Source of the DNA: Trichoplax sp. H2
Lineage: Eukaryota > Placozoa > Uniplacotomia > Trichoplacea
Reading direction: 5' to 3'
Assembly (NCBI GenBank): GCA_003344405.1
Contig: NOWV01000215.1
Coordinates: 55,621-119,620 of the forward strand
DNA length: 64,000 bases
Below, piece by piece: positions 1 to 14,542 of the stretch. Below the pieces are notes generated by a model, which was not told the DNA's origin, did not search any database, and saw nothing but the letters and a program-made list of their open reading frames with translations. Each line of letters starts with the position of its first letter. The stretch's first letter is position 1. The position numbers were made by a program, and so were the translations under genes.

Positions 1-1782
1 TGTTTAATTTATATTATTGGACAGATAGGAAAATAACCTAGTTTGGCCAGTATTTAATCTAAGTTAACATTTTATTTTATATTTTAACTAGCCGAATCCA
101 CACACCCAGTTGTGTATTAAACATATCTATTACATAGTCAGATCAGATCAATATTGGATCTAAAATTTTATTTAGAGCGGTAAAACCGCTTTATGCCTTG
201 CTCTGTAAACTACATGAAGCATGTATCTGAATTACTGATGCATATTTTAGCATAAGGAGAAAGTAGTGCATGCGCTACCGTGCTTCTTATCTCATAGGGC
301 ATGCATTTATTTTATTATAAGAGCAATCGATTCATCGAACGTTCTACCTAGTGTATTTCCAGTTAGCTTAATTGTTTGGCTAATGAAATAATTTTGTCAA
401 TATAATGTTGATGTACTGTCTATTTATTGTTTCCATCTTCATTTTAATTATGTCACTATATCTCCTTTTATATTATTTGTTAATTATTATTTATTTATTA
501 CTTCTCATTTATCAAGATCATAAAATTATTTTCAGCTTCTCAATATGTGTAGATCGTCTAGATCCTAAATTACTCGACTTCTTAATGATCTCAATACTTG
601 AAAATAGCTTTACTACTAATTAAAATCATTTGCAGTTTCGATAGGCACATCGCCTCCATCGTAGGTTACTCGTCTACTATATTATCTCCATACATGAAAA
701 TAATCTTGCAACTATTGGAGATCGTCGAATCTGTAGGAGTGTTTTGATATGTACTGTAGTTCAATATCCTTTTCATATGACTAATTTGACAAGGAGGTAC
801 GAAGTGCCTTGTGGTGTTTGCTATAATCAATTTTTGTATCATTTAAAGTCAGTTACAGCTGCTTGACCCTGATGAAACTTTAACCCGAATAATTGTAACC
901 GGTTAAAATGAATTCAGAATTGATTGTGGTAGACATGACTAGAAATTTCGTACCTTGATGAATATCAGAGGAACGGTACATATTTTTTTGTTTACTTCAA
1001 TACTTTAGAAAGTAAAGACATGAACTGTCGTTACGGTACGGTATAGTGCTCGAGTAAGAAGAAAAAGTTTCTTTACTTCTATGACAGCACCATAGATGCA
1101 CAAAGAAAATGCCTTAGAAGTTAGAACTTTGAATAGGGCGTAGTTTTTCTTCAAGTGCAGGAGAATGAAAGATACTTAACTGGTAAACTACAGCCTTGAT
1201 CTAGCCTAGACTAAGTCCATGATTATGAATTAGATGTATTGCCTATACTGTAAGACCAATTAATTAATTATTCGATCCGTCATTTCGTTCCGGATACTGT
1301 CGACTACAGTACACAGTACTCTAATTTACAATACATTTTACTGTACTGTACTAAACGTGAGCATGATTAAACGTACAGTACAGTATTTCGAATATTACAA
1401 ATACTACCTAGCCAAATCGTGGAGGCCATCATCGCTGATTAGAGCAAGGCTGATTTCGTTGTATAATATATTCTTCATGTTATTGGGCTATTTAGGAATC
1501 CTTGATATTGTTAAGATATAGATTGATCAGAGGTAGAATAATTGTAGTATTAACGTATGGTGAAATATTGCATCAATGGTTCTACTATATTACCAGCCTT
1601 TTAAGGTACAGATAGATGGAGGTCCATGAATTGCAAGAAAGGAAAATTAGTCTCCGATTAAACCTTGGAGTAGCAAGCCAACATGACAGTCGTGACTTAT
1701 TGTAGAAGTGTTCAGGTGTCCAAGATTGACAGCAAATAGTCATTTCTTGGAAGAGTATTCGGAATATTAATCCGTTGCCATA
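1..1782. other. Upstream spacer, no gene seen
   Basis: AT-rich DNA ahead of REV3L. The only longer open frame (405-623) is a low-complexity run of Leu, Ile and Tyr with no domain signature and no splice context, so I do not call it. The stretch 1290-1390 is dense in short palindromic words such as GTACAGTAC and TACTGTACTGTA. The REV3L promoter must lie here, but I see no defined TATA or initiator element I can defend. Confidence 0.5.
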
Positions 1783-4700
1783 ATGTTCTCAATCAGAATT
1801 TTTACTATCGATTTCTATATGAGTAGACCGGTGCCTAAGCTGGATGTTTGTTATTCACCATTTCGTAAGACATCGGTCAAGCGTGTACCTATTTTGCGAG
1901 TATTCGGTCCAACACCAGCTGGTCAAAAAGCATGTTTACACATTCATGGTGTTTTCCCTTACTTATACGTTCCTTATGATGGCTCACAACCTGTTGATAA
2001 GTACTTAGAAGAATTTGCTCTTAGTATTGATAAAGCAATTAACGCCTCAATGAGTGAGTCTAATGCAGCTTCCAGTAATTCATGGCATCAGCAAACGGTC
2101 TTTAAAATATCGCTTGTTAATGGAGTGTAAGTATTTCATTTTTTGTGCATTTTAGTATCCATTTAGAATATGCTTTCGTTGTACTTGGCTTATGTAGGAC
2201 AGTACTTGGGATGAGATATTCCTAACTCATATGATCGAGTAGGTTATTGACAATGTCCAATGTACAGTACTGTACTTTATATAATACTAGTAACGTTTGA
2301 CCACTGATGATGTCATTGTTGGCAAATTTCATCCATTCTCTTTCATAACTATCATATGATATAGGAAGCTAAGTACAGTATAGTTATGTTTGATTGTAAC
2401 TCATTTTTCTTTGGTTCGATAGGCCAATGTATGGTTATAATCCAAGCCCTAGGCCCTTTTTAAAAATTTACATTTATAACCCTAACCTGGTGGGCAGGTA
2501 TGTGAATTATGTGACTTTGCGTAAGTGCAGTATGAATTAAGATAACTTAAACTCATGCTATAGAATATATTTTTTGCAGTGTATATTCACATGAAAGTAT
2601 AGTGCAGTTATTACTAAAGTGATACAAAGTATTAAAATTAGCTACGCTCTCTGGGCTACTGTAATGCATCATTCGTAATTGATCGCATTTTCATTAAAAA
2701 ATTGGTATTGATCTTGAAGAATTGCAGATTTGCTCTTAACTGGAGCTGTCATGAATAAAGTCTTTCAACCTCATGAAGCTCACCTGCCATTTACATTACA
2801 GGTAAAAAGATATAAAGTCTTTATATGGTTAATAGTATATAAAGTCTTTATATGGTTAATAGTGAAGATAATACTTAATCTTTCTCATTCAGTAATGTAC
2901 TATTGCAATGTTACCACATTCCAAATTTAAATGTAACCCCACTTTAAGTTGATTTAATGGAAAAATGCGCTCGATATCATTGGATCTAATGCTGTAATAT
3001 ATATGTTCTCTCATGCATAACGTTATAAACAACTCATCACTAACTCCGAGTATCTCTAAAACAATACACTGTATGGCACTGTACTGTATCTTATATATAC
3101 TTGAGATTTATAATTAAAGCACTACAAAATAATTACTGTTATAGTAGACTAGCATTATGCGATGAAAATAGTCCACGTAATTTAGAAAGTTATAACATAA
3201 CACCATGTGGTATCTGCTGTGGAAATCTATTAATACTCAGAGGTTTTGTATGACGAAGTAAAAACAAATTAAAATGGAGTGGATAATATAATTGATGGAA
3301 CTGGCCCTTTACCTTTATTTTTGGCTTAATATTATTTTTCCAAGTTTTTCATCGATTACAACCTCTATGGAATGAATTGGATTAAGTTAAATGCCGTAAA
3401 ATTCAGGATAACGGATGATATACAAGGTAGCACTGCTCTGAATTGATATTTAGCGTAATAAAATATGCGAGATAATTTGTAGCCAAGGAAATTCCTTTCG
3501 TTTTCCTTACAGATATGATGTCATCAGAGATGACCGATTTATTCGTTGTGGATAATTGTTCCTTGCCATCGACTGCTCTACAACCTTATCTCACTCCAGG
3601 TGAAAAGATTTGGAACAATCAAACTATCTCTGAGTAAGTAATACACTATAAACGACTAATACTTGTTAATGCAATATCCGGCTTGTGCCTTGGTAAAAGC
3701 TGTGTGTTAATTTTTATTGTTAGTCCAAGTTAGCTAGATAATGTGATATTATTTTAATATTGCTCTTTGGAAATTGATATAATTAACTATCGTACTACGT
3801 GTTAGTTAAAACGCTAATAAATCTTTTGCATGAACAGGCAAGATTGTTTAAGTGAATTAGAACGTACCAGCAGCTGTGAAGTAGAAGTCGATGCTGTTGC
3901 GGCTGATATTATCAATCGGCATAATTTAATAAGTATGTATCTTATGGCTGATAGAGCCATACTGTTCACTATTAGATCTGAACAGTGCTTTCTGCGTAAT
4001 TAGATCAGGTCGGTATTAACCCTGGAATTCAAGCCTTGTGGGATGATGAACGACAACGACGACATGACAGAAATGAATCTTCTCAGTTAATGAAAAATCC
4101 TTCCCAAGGTTAACCTTACTTTAAGAATTCAGCTTAAAAGTGATACTGCCACTTATGAGAACGTCATCCTTAGTATCAGGGTGATCATCAATAAATTCAT
4201 GCATTTTTGTGATTATATAGAACGAGAAGATCCTGTTGTTTTAGAGACTGAACAGCTTTTCCTGAAGCAGATTGATAAAATTATCTATGGTTATGATGAA
4301 GCACTAAAGTAGGTTGCAATTTTGTTGTATTTGTTACAAATTTGTTACTTGAACGCACTTTGATTTACACTAAAGAGAAGCAATTTCTACAACAGGAATG
4401 AGAATTACGTAAAAAAAGATGATTCTATTCAAGTCAATGTAACTGCAGCATTAGCTTTTGGGAACGATGCTCATACGATTCAGTCTGGTACATTTTTGTG
4501 ATTAATTAGATGTTATAACGCCTTTATGATCGACAATATTTTGAAGTAACAAGACAGAATCTTTGACGATACGCATATTGAAATTGGATATTTTATGCAA
4601 TATTGTTATTATTATTAATAAAGATTCGTTAATAATATTCCACTTGATTAGACAAAGACAGTTACGACATTTGTCAAGCTGATGACAGCCAGTTTGTTAA

Positions 4701-7700
4701 ACCATCTGAATTAAACTCAAGTTTGAATGAAACTATAGACCTTTACGAAGGTACTTGGATATTGTTCCTTGCCGACGAGAAATGCCTTGTTAGCTGGATA
4801 AATTTAACCGCTTCATTACTTTACAGATGAGGGCTCTATTGATCCGGATCTAGTCCAACTTGTTGCAGGTTTGGCAGACGACATTTCTAGTAGTCAAATA
4901 TGTGAGACCATACCTGATGATGGCGAAGTTAGTGTTCTCTACGGTAGCGGTGCTATTAATGACTCCATGTCTGACGAAAAGCTGCGGTTGGAAAAGGAGG
5001 AATTAGAGGAAAGTCTGGAAATGTCTCAGGCGTGGAATTGTAAAAGTACCATTACAGAAAACTTGAACGATTCGTAAGTATTGCATAAAGTCAATGCTAC
5101 AAAATTAGATTTATTTTAGCCGCAAAGAAAAGTACTTCTACTTGAGTACCAAGAATTACGTACTTCTGGCATATTATGTTATCAAAGATATGCTTATTAA
5201 CCTAAAGCCATTTTAATTTTGTAGGTTAAGCTCTCAAAATATGTTATTTACTTCTCCGGAATCTACCTCTGGCGATGCAAGTCATATATTCCAGCTAGAT
5301 GGCGCAGACGATTCTTCGTCAACGGAGAGTCTAGAAGATGCTGCAAGTGATTTATCAAGTAATGACCAACCAGTTACGCATAAGTTAGCAGATAGTTTGA
5401 CCAAATTGAAGAGAATTCGCAGGAAAAGCTCGGTAGTCAACCAGATGGTGACATCTATACCTGTGACTCCAGGCAAAGATGATAAATCGTTAGACATTCC
5501 GCATCGATCGCAACAATCCGATCATGAAAGTAAAATAAATCGCAAAAGAAAATTGCAACCAATAGTAGCCGTTGCACAAATTATTTCTGGTAAAGGTAAT
5601 ACAAAATTACCGATCGAATCAACTAATCAGAAAGTGACGTCCACTGCTCAAACAGATGATGAAAAAAGCTTAGCGGTAGCAAAGATAAAATCTGTACCAG
5701 TTCTCAAATTTTTAGATAGGAATACAAAAACTGATATTTTTGACGGAACATTTGATTCTCAAATGAGGGATGAGTTGGTAGTTGATGATATGCAAAGTTT
5801 AGAAAAGTCGGATCATTCGTTAAGCGCGAGTCAGGTACAAAGTCCTAGCAAGAAATTAAAGGGACAAGGTATTGACGATAGGACAATGAAAAGTTGTGAT
5901 TTTAATTTTGATGAACAAATGAGAAGAGATTTTCGTGTTGATAAAAACACCGCTAATATTCATGGGAAGAAACAACCGCTAGCAACTCAACGTGGTAACG
6001 CGACATTGATGCGCTATTTTAGCAAGGTCACAAAGGTGCAACAGGACGGTCATTCTGAGGTGGCAACCCCGACCAATTTAAATCAAACTTTAGGAAAGCA
6101 GGATGACATAACCAATACAATAAATGATACTTCAAATACGACTGCAGTAGCATCAAATGCAAGTAATGACGAAAATTTATTGCATAGTCCAGCTGAATCA
6201 TTGCTATGGTCATCTCTTGGCTCTGGCAGTATTACATTTCCTACCTGTAATAATAGGACTACGTCAGAAGATGTCATGGTCAACTTATCATTTCCGTCTC
6301 CAATACATAGCTCGCCTAATAGTACTACACCGCCATTAGCGAATTCTCCGAATCAACATAGCAATACCAGCGATAGCTACTTTGTTGGAAGGGCAGCATC
6401 GCAAATAGGAGAGAATATGCATCGTCATAATGAAAGTCAACTTGAATTATGTGAAAGTTTAGAGCCGTTGTCTTCATTTGGTTCAGTTCGTGAAGGTAAT
6501 GATGCTCATGATACTACATTAGATTCTGATATTCGGCCAGTTTTGACCAGTTCCCTAGAAGATAAGAAATCACAGCTTTCGAGTGCTCTACCTGTGAAAA
6601 TTCAAACTGATATTAGTTATAGGAATCTCTGCTACAGGTTAATAAAAGAACTTAACTGAAAATTCTACATTTATTTATTTTGTATTTCTCTACCACAAAA
6701 GATATCTTTTTACGACAAATTGTTTCTTTAATAGCCTACCTTTAAATGAATCTGGTGTTTGGAGACCGAATTGCGATCCACCGTCAAAAGAAGATATCTT
6801 GTCAACTTGCTCACAAGTTGGTGTACTAGGGGCTAAATTTGTTGAACCATATTGTAGTGAGGCGGTAGATATACCTCGGCGACCAAAGTAAGATTTATTT
6901 GAGAAAGGAGTATTTAATGTTAAATCCAAATAAAAGTCGAAGAATACGGTAGTGTTTCAACGTGTTTATGCATGTATTTAAATTATTACTTAACTAAATA
7001 GCATCATTGTAATTAATGTGTACAGAGAAATTCAAGGCCGATTTTTGAGGGTTAAATCAGATAAGGTTAGTTGTGTGAGTTAAAATGTTATAGACGATTG
7101 GAATGCCTTAAGCTTATACGGTATACTTCGCTTGCTCTTTCAAATATGTAACTTATATTGCACCTGGCCTTGATGGAAAGATTTCAGAGCTACCGAAATT
7201 CGAATCTGGAAATAATAACACTGTATATATTAGTGGCTTAAGCCATTGGCAACTTATTTTAAGCAATAGCATTCATCCGTACTTACGTCATTTTATGAAA
7301 TCAAGTTACAATGACTTAAATTATGATCGTAAAGTGCCGAAGGAAATTCTCCCGGTAATTAACTCTGTGCGAAAAGCGGATGCAGTTATTACACCCTGTA
7401 AAGGTCCACCCACTAGAAAATCTATTTGTAATGACATCGAAAAGAGATGGAAAAGTAGCAAAAAGGTAGTCAAATTAAGTGCGTCGACAGAATCGAAAGA
7501 ACAGTTTTTACCTGAAGACTATTCGATAAACGTAAGTAATTTTAATATATTTCGGTCATTATAAATTTTACCTTACTTTAAACATCGGCGCCGTTTGTTT
7601 GTATATGCTATTTATTTAGTTTCAAGATGATACCAGAAAACTGAATCGTGTTAGGGGTCTCGATACACACGATTGTGATCTTGTGATACGAAGTAGTTTT

Positions 7701-10700
7701 CACAATCCAAAGGATGGAAAAGCTTCACGAGAGGTTTTTTTATCGTAATACTCTTCAATGATAATTAAATTAATTAATATATAATATAAATGCAGCCTCC
7801 GATGAGTTCAGCTTTAATACAACAGTAATGTTTTTCAATTAGGTTGAACATTTAACGACTTTAAGTTTGGAATTACATATTGGAACCAGGAAGGATTTGT
7901 CTCCTGATCCAGAATTCGATTCAGTTTTGGGGATATTTTATCATGTTCATAGAGATATTCCTGATGGTGATGCCTTAAGGAAAGAGATTACAGGAATGAT
8001 TTTGGTCGATACGAAATTGCAGAAGGTTCCATCATCCTTGCATGAGCATGATGAATTGAATATAGCTGATTTGGGTTTGACTAGCACACAAAAATCAGCG
8101 ACGATAGATAACGACCCAACAGTAGAAGAGGAACACCGCTCAAGTAGTAGCTTCAGGTCTCGTAAATCCCAGTACCAGAGACAATTGCTCGCGAGATGTG
8201 GTGTGAGTGATGTGATCGCAGAATATGTAGCGGATGAAATTTCCTTATTGCTAGCACTTGTTAGACTAATCAGAAGGTCATTATATATTTTAATCATGCT
8301 TACTTATGTTTTATCCAGCAAGGCTAAATGCGATCTACACTGTTCTTTTCAGATGGGATCCAGACATCTTAGTCGGGTACGAAATTCAAATGTTGTCTTG
8401 GGGGTATTTGTTGCAGCGGAGTAAAAGTCTTCAAATCGATTTAGCGACTTTATTATCTAGAGTTCCATCTGTAAATAATAAATTTCAACTGGAGTTGGAA
8501 AATGATTTCCAGGCTAACTATAAGACTGATGTATTCATTGTTGGTAGAGTAATAGTCAATATTTGGCGTATTATGCGTTATGAGGTAGTTGTTCAAATTT
8601 TAGAACTAGCAAGTGAGGGAAGATCTTGAGATGGTTATCTATTTTGCCAGGTCGCGTTAAGAAGCTATACTTTTGAAAGTGTAATAGACCATGTTTTACA
8701 TCGCCGACATGCATTACATACTTTTCGCTCTTTGACGGATTGGTTTCATGATGATAGAAATCGGTAATTCTATCGTGATATTCAAGTTTAAAGTTCACCA
8801 CATCGGCTGTTTTATATGATGACTATTTCATTGTAGGTGGCGCACCATAGAATATTACATTATTCGATGTCGTGGTAATTGGCGACTACTCGAAACCTTC
8901 GATATGATTGATAGAAGCAGTGAATTCGCTCGGCTCTATGGTATTCAATTTTACTCTGTCCTTTCAAGAGGGAGTCAGGTATAAGTTAAAGCTACAGTTA
9001 ACAAAATTTAATGGAATGCAATAGTTGCAATTCTGTACCATGAAGTGTAAGGACTAACTTAATATCGTTTAGTTTCGTATTGAGTCGATGCTTCTTCGAC
9101 TGGCGAAACCGATGAATTATATTCCGGTGTCGGTTAGCGAGAAGCAGCGAACTTGGTAAGTTGATACTAGCACTCGATGTCGTCGAGTTTGGCTTTAACA
9201 ATTTTTATTGCTACTTGTAGTATGCAACTCATATGCAGTATATTAGGTATTTAAGCTTTAGATCAATTTAAAAGTTTCGTAAGATATTCATAGACAAGGC
9301 GTAAAATCATGCATTTTGCGTACATGTAGGATGAAGGCCCCTGAAGTGATTCCATTAGTTATGGAACCAGAATCACGATTTTATTCGAATCCTGTGTTGG
9401 TTCTAGATTTTCAATCTTTATATCCATCTGTGATGATAGCATACAATTACTGTTATACCACTTGTCTTGGCCGCATTTCTGGAATTGCAACGTAATATGC
9501 ATTTAATCTCATTAATCGAAATTAATAATTGACAGGGCATTATCTTATAAATTTGAATATATTTAACACAATATAATAAATGTGTTTATAGGGATAAAGA
9601 ATTTAAATTTGGCTGCACATCACACCAAGTTCCGTTGTCTTTGCTAAAGGTTAGCATCTAATTTGACGCCATGTGGATAAGTATTATTGCTACATGACTA
9701 ACTTCTCATCCTACTTTAACGTGTATGTAATTGATATAGAAGCTACGAAATGATATAAGCATTGCACCATGTGGAGCAGTCTATGTAAAAGACCATATTC
9801 GAAAAGGCGTAATACCGAGGTAAAATGTTATATCCGTTTAAGTGCCTGTTAGCATTTATTTAGAATTTAATTGATTTACGCTTTATTAAAGTTATGATTA
9901 CATAGTTATATATATTTGCCGTATTGTTAGAATGTTGAAAGAAATATTAGACACACGTATCATGATAAAGCGAGCTATGAAGGATTGCAAAGATAATAAG
10001 GTGTGTATACGTACTTTATGTTGATCTTTCCTAAGTTCTTATTCTCAGTAGGAAATAGCTTGAGCACTTCGATTTTATTTCGCATTTAGTCACTTCATCG
10101 CCTCCTCGATATACGACAGTTTGGTTTAAAAATGATAGCTAACGTAACATATGGGTATGCAGGGGCAACGTTCAGTGGTCGAATGCCGTTAATCGAGGTT
10201 TATGATAAGATAGGTTTATGTTGTAGTGTAGTGCTTTAGCACTTATAAGTTATGAAGGTATAGAAAAATCACTTCTTGTTTGCATTTTTAATAGTTAGCT
10301 GACAGTATCGTCAGCAAAGCACGCGAAACTCTAGAACGTGCTATTAAGATTGTCAATACGACCAGTAAGTGGAATGCCAGAGTTGTATATGGTGATACAG
10401 ACAGGTAAGTTTTTAGTATGTCTTTATGAAGAAGTATAAATGAGCTAATAAACCAGAAACGTAACTTTGCAGTATGTTCGTACTGCTGGAGGGTGCAACC
10501 AAAGCTAGAGCTTTTGAAATTGGTCGAGAAATTGCTGAGACTATCACATCTATGAATCCCAAGCCAGTAGCTTTAAAGTTCGAAAAGGTCTGCAAAATTA
10601 AAAAAATATATATTTATAAAATAAATATGAATAAATATTTTCGTAATTTTGGTGTCCAAATACTCTTTAGTTATTCGATGCTAATTTAATATTATGATTA

Positions 10701-12535
10701 GGTGTTTTTAAACTGTGCCATTCATCCACGGTTGATCTTAATGTCTTATAATAATATATTTTAATTGAGTTGGATTCATTATAAGCAGTAATAGGGTATT
10801 TACTATCTGTGTTAGGTATTTTTACCCTCACTATTAATAACGAAAAAGCGGTATGTCGGCTACGCATATGAATCTGCCGACCAGAAAGAGCCTACTTTTG
10901 ATGCTAAAGGTATCGAAACTGTTCGAAGAGATGGTTGTCCTGCAGTGTCAAAGGTTATTTATTTATTAATTAATCCTGTGGCATTTCTGTAACTTTTAAA
11001 GATTAATTGTAAAAGGTCGTTGAATTATTTTATTTTATATTAGATCATGGAAAAAGCAATTAGGATACTATTCTCTAGACGTGATATGTCACTTGTCAAG
11101 AAATATGTATTGCATAAGTGTCGAATGCTTATAGAAGGCAAGGTCGCAATTAATGACTATGTTATCGCTAAAGAATATCGTGGCAAGAGCACCTACAAGC
11201 CGGGTGCTTGTGTGCCGGCTTTAGAAATCACCAAGTATGCTACTTGAGTACATATGATGAAATATCATTATAGTTTTCGCTCTAACTAGATAGTAGATTT
11301 TATCATAGTTACCAAATAAAAGATTTTGACGCTATGCATATGATTCTTTAATAGGCAGTTGCTGGCTCATGATAGACGATCAGAGCCTCGTATTGGAGAG
11401 CGCGTGCCATACGTCATCGTCTACGGTGTACCTGGAGTGCCATTAATTCGTCTCGTTAGAAGGTATCATGTACAGTGTATATACATTACTTATAGTTTAA
11501 AGAATTTTATGTTTTATGCAATAGTTGAAGTGTAAGCTAATAATTTAATTTATCGATTGTAATGCTGTTTTAATCAAGTTCTCTTTCACTTATTGGCTAG
11601 ACCACGTGAACTTTTAAATGACCCAAATTTACGCCTTAATGCCACTTATTACATCACCAAACAAATACTGCCAGCTTTAGACAGATTACTGTCTCTAATT
11701 GGCATTGATGTTGAAAGCTGGTATGAATGATGAAATGATTTGTTTTATTAATATTTTTATGTGACGAAATAATAGGACATAGAAGCTGTACTTACTGTAT
11801 GCTTGGCGTTACCGTTAGAAACCGCCGATTAATTAATTAAGTATTAATACAGGCTCTAATCATATTCTTGAAACATGGATTGTTTGATTTTATTAGGCAT
11901 GCTGAACTACCCAGATCCATTCGATCAGACGTAATTAACCAGAGTCAGTTTCAGGTGGCAAAGGTATAACTGTAAAGCCACCCATAGGCGTGTTTATGTT
12001 GTATTGTACCTTTTAAGCCTACAACTATGTAACTTCCCGTTTTCGTGAAATTTCGTTTTACAGCAAGGGGTAATTTCACAATATTTTAGCAGCTTGCACT
12101 GCCTAGTTTGCGAGGAAATGACTGTTGATGGTGTTTGCCCTTCGTGTATCCGAGATTCTCAAAAAGCAATCATGATTGCCCAGCAACGGATATCAGATTT
12201 TGAGAGAAAAAATCGTCATCTTAAAGAGGTTGAACCTTTAGAAAATAGTTCATATTTGTATCAGTCAAATCTATTATGAAAAAAATGTATTATATGAAGG
12301 ACGTCTTATTTGATTTCTAATTTGCTATTTATTGTGTTTGATTTCGTAGATATGCTGCAATTGTATTGGTCAACGTGTGATTAATGCTGAATGTATCTCT
12401 CTGGACTGTCCAATTCTGTTTGAAACTAAGCGAAACCAACGAGATGTTGATTGCATTCCGCGTTTGCGTGAATTTATATCGAAAATATCCACGATTGCTT
12501 GTAGTTCTATCGCTGAAGCACAAATTACAGGGTAA
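1783..12535 (+). CDS. REV3L: REV3L, catalytic subunit of DNA polymerase zeta (complete, 35 exons)
   Basis: B-family polymerase that extends mismatched or lesion-containing primers in translesion synthesis, with REV7 and POLD2/POLD3 as partners. Phase-consistent GT-AG model of 2057 aa: 1783-2126, 2423-2497, 2720-2801, 3345-3426, 3513-3633, 3838-3932, 4004-4108, 4221-4308, 4396-4487, 4652-4750, 4827-5073, 5225-6637, 6735-6887, 7026-7065, 7190-7531, 7620-7733, 7843-8276, 8353-8584, 8651-8763, 8837-8978, 9073-9155, 9330-9491, 9592-9649, 9740-9819, 9931-10000, 10090-10197, 10295-10404, 10473-10587, 10816-10953, 11044-11234, 11355-11462, 11601-11720, 11897-11963, 12064-12228, 12350-12535. The start MFSIRIFTIDFYM matches the family N-terminus. 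Exon 12 encodes a ~470-residue Ser-rich disordered region. Exon 13 carries PPSKEDIL in the conserved block before the polymerase. The exo-II-like GYEIQMLSWGYL lacks the catalytic Asp, as expected for a non-proofreading enzyme. Motif A is DFQSLYPS (D1525) and motif C is YGDTDS (D1692, D1694). CysA is C1954/1957/1966/1969. CysB, the Fe-S ligand set, is C1998/2001/2011/2016. Vertebrate REV3L is ~3100 aa; the shortfall is in the disordered middle. Exon 15 start is the least certain junction. Confidence 0.95.
2811..2864. repeat. Two-copy tandem repeat in REV3L intron 3
   Basis: A 27-bp unit beginning TATAAAGTCTTTATATGG occurs twice head to tail just after the exon 3 donor. It is noncoding in the gene model. 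Recent replication slippage is the simplest explanation. Confidence 0.8.
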
Positions 12536-14542
12536 TATATGCTGCGTGGCATACATTATGCTACAGGCGTACAGTACAGTGAATTTGTGTTGCAAGTATG
12601 CGTTCGTATGCCGTCGCTATCCCTATGTACAGTACATGCATGCAAAGTCCTTTTGTAAACAAGATTTTTAAATTTGGTACCAGGATAAGTTTTGGAAATG
12701 TATATATAATATTCTTTTCTTTCATATATATATTTTAACTATATACAATTCTATAGTATTGGGTTGGACTAGTCATTTATTGGATCAGAGCGTAACATGA
12801 CATGAGTACGCTCTTTGCTATGCCCACAAAATACTGTATGTAATTCATTTTTTGAAAACCTGTTTTAAATATTTGTTATTGGCAAACTACACGGTATACT
12901 ACTTAAAGCCGTAATTTATTATCGTAGCCAGAATGTCTTGAACAATATTGGATTGTATAACTGTAAATTGATATATTGCCGTGCCTATGCTAAAACAGTA
13001 TAAAACATTCAAAATTAAGGAAAAATTAAAATACAGTATCGCTTTCGACTACCTTTCACTCAACATGCAATCCTACGAGTGTTGGGGATACCAATGCCAA
13101 TCACTACTGCACTTGGCTCTCCCATATATAATTTATTGTGGACGCATAGATTTATTAAGGGATGATTGTGTAGAAATGTACAAAATTCTATTACGAACGA
13201 ATGCATTTTTATTTGATGGCGGTATTACCTTTGCCGCAACCAAACTATGCAACAGTTTAATTATCGATTAAATAGTGCCACTAGTGGATTTTACCAAGCC
13301 ATCTCTTTATAATAATTATTATGTCATAGTCACTATACAGTACATGATAGTTAAAATTTTTCAGCAAGACAAATCAACTGGATAAAATACACACAATACT
13401 CTGCAACAAAGCTTTGTGGAATAACGTTACACCATTCGAGTTGCTAGGTATACTTTCGAAAATAGCAGCATGATTGCAGCAACATGCACCATTTATATCA
13501 ATTCTATCATGCATTATTATGCAACATTTAAAGAATTTTTAATTCAGTTAGCTACTATAGATACTCAACGAACAAGATTGAAATGAATAACATTGGCCAC
13601 TAGGTAAAGCCAGTATATTTACGTTAAATTTTCGACCAGCTGCATGATTATTTATACATGAATACCAGACACAAACATCCATTAATAACAAGTTAAATAA
13701 ACGAGATTGAAAACTTTATCACATGTAATGTACAATGAGTACAGTATTACGACCATAGGGAATCCAACTGTACATCATCAAGAAATAATGTACAATAATA
13801 GACTGGCCATCCACGATCCTCCGTCGAATTTTTTAAATTGGAATTAGCCAATCAATCAAGTGGTACTCATACTTTCTAAAATATGAATCGCCAATCCAAT
13901 GTAGCTACCTACATACCTTAAGAAATGTCTAAAAGGAGATTAAAAAAGAATGGTCTAAGTGAAAAGAACATTAAATTGTGTAGTGTGATAATCCGAATAA
14001 CATGTTTATGGTTAAGTTATTTGCATCTGATGTTCTATTTGTTATTCTCGCCCATCCCCTTATCGCTATACTTTTGTTGCATAATTAAGGTTAGGGTTTC
14101 CTGATCATTCTACTTTGCGTTGAAGAGTAGAGTTGGTGTATAATTAAAGTTTAAAATTTCGTTATCCCTCTACTTTGTGCTACCAGTAGTGTACGGTTGG
14201 TATATATCATAATATCATTAATTGATGAAAGAGCATCTAGAGGATATAAGAACTGGTATCCAATCCTATCTATAACTTTTCTACTGAATCTCTATCATTC
14301 TATTTTATGTTGTACACTACAGATGGTCTACTTATTTTTCTAAAGCCTTTTTAATATTGCTTGACAAGAAATGCAAGTGTTTGTGTATTGGCCGCTCTAA
14401 TACTGTACCATAGAAAAGATAAATTGCCACGGCAAATACTGGAGTTACATTCTTTACTCAACACAGAGCCTAATACTAAGTACTGTTCATAGCAGAAAGA
14501 TATTTATCAAATCTATCGTTCATTCATTTCTTCTTGAAACCG
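12536..14542. other. Spacer between REV3L and akirin (convergent genes)
   Basis: The 3' ends of REV3L (+) and akirin (-) face each other here. An open frame at 12981-13271 (96 codons) has no recognisable domain and no coding-like features, so it is not called. Around 14085-14215 two diverged copies of a segment containing TATAATTAA and TCTACTTTG occur about 70 bp apart. Nothing else stands out. Confidence 0.5.

Noticed and set aside
405-623. 72-codon Leu/Ile/Tyr-rich open frame
   Set aside because: Low complexity from AT-rich DNA, no domain and no splice or start context.
12981-13271. 96-codon open frame after REV3L
   Set aside because: No recognisable motif and codon content like the flanking noncoding DNA.
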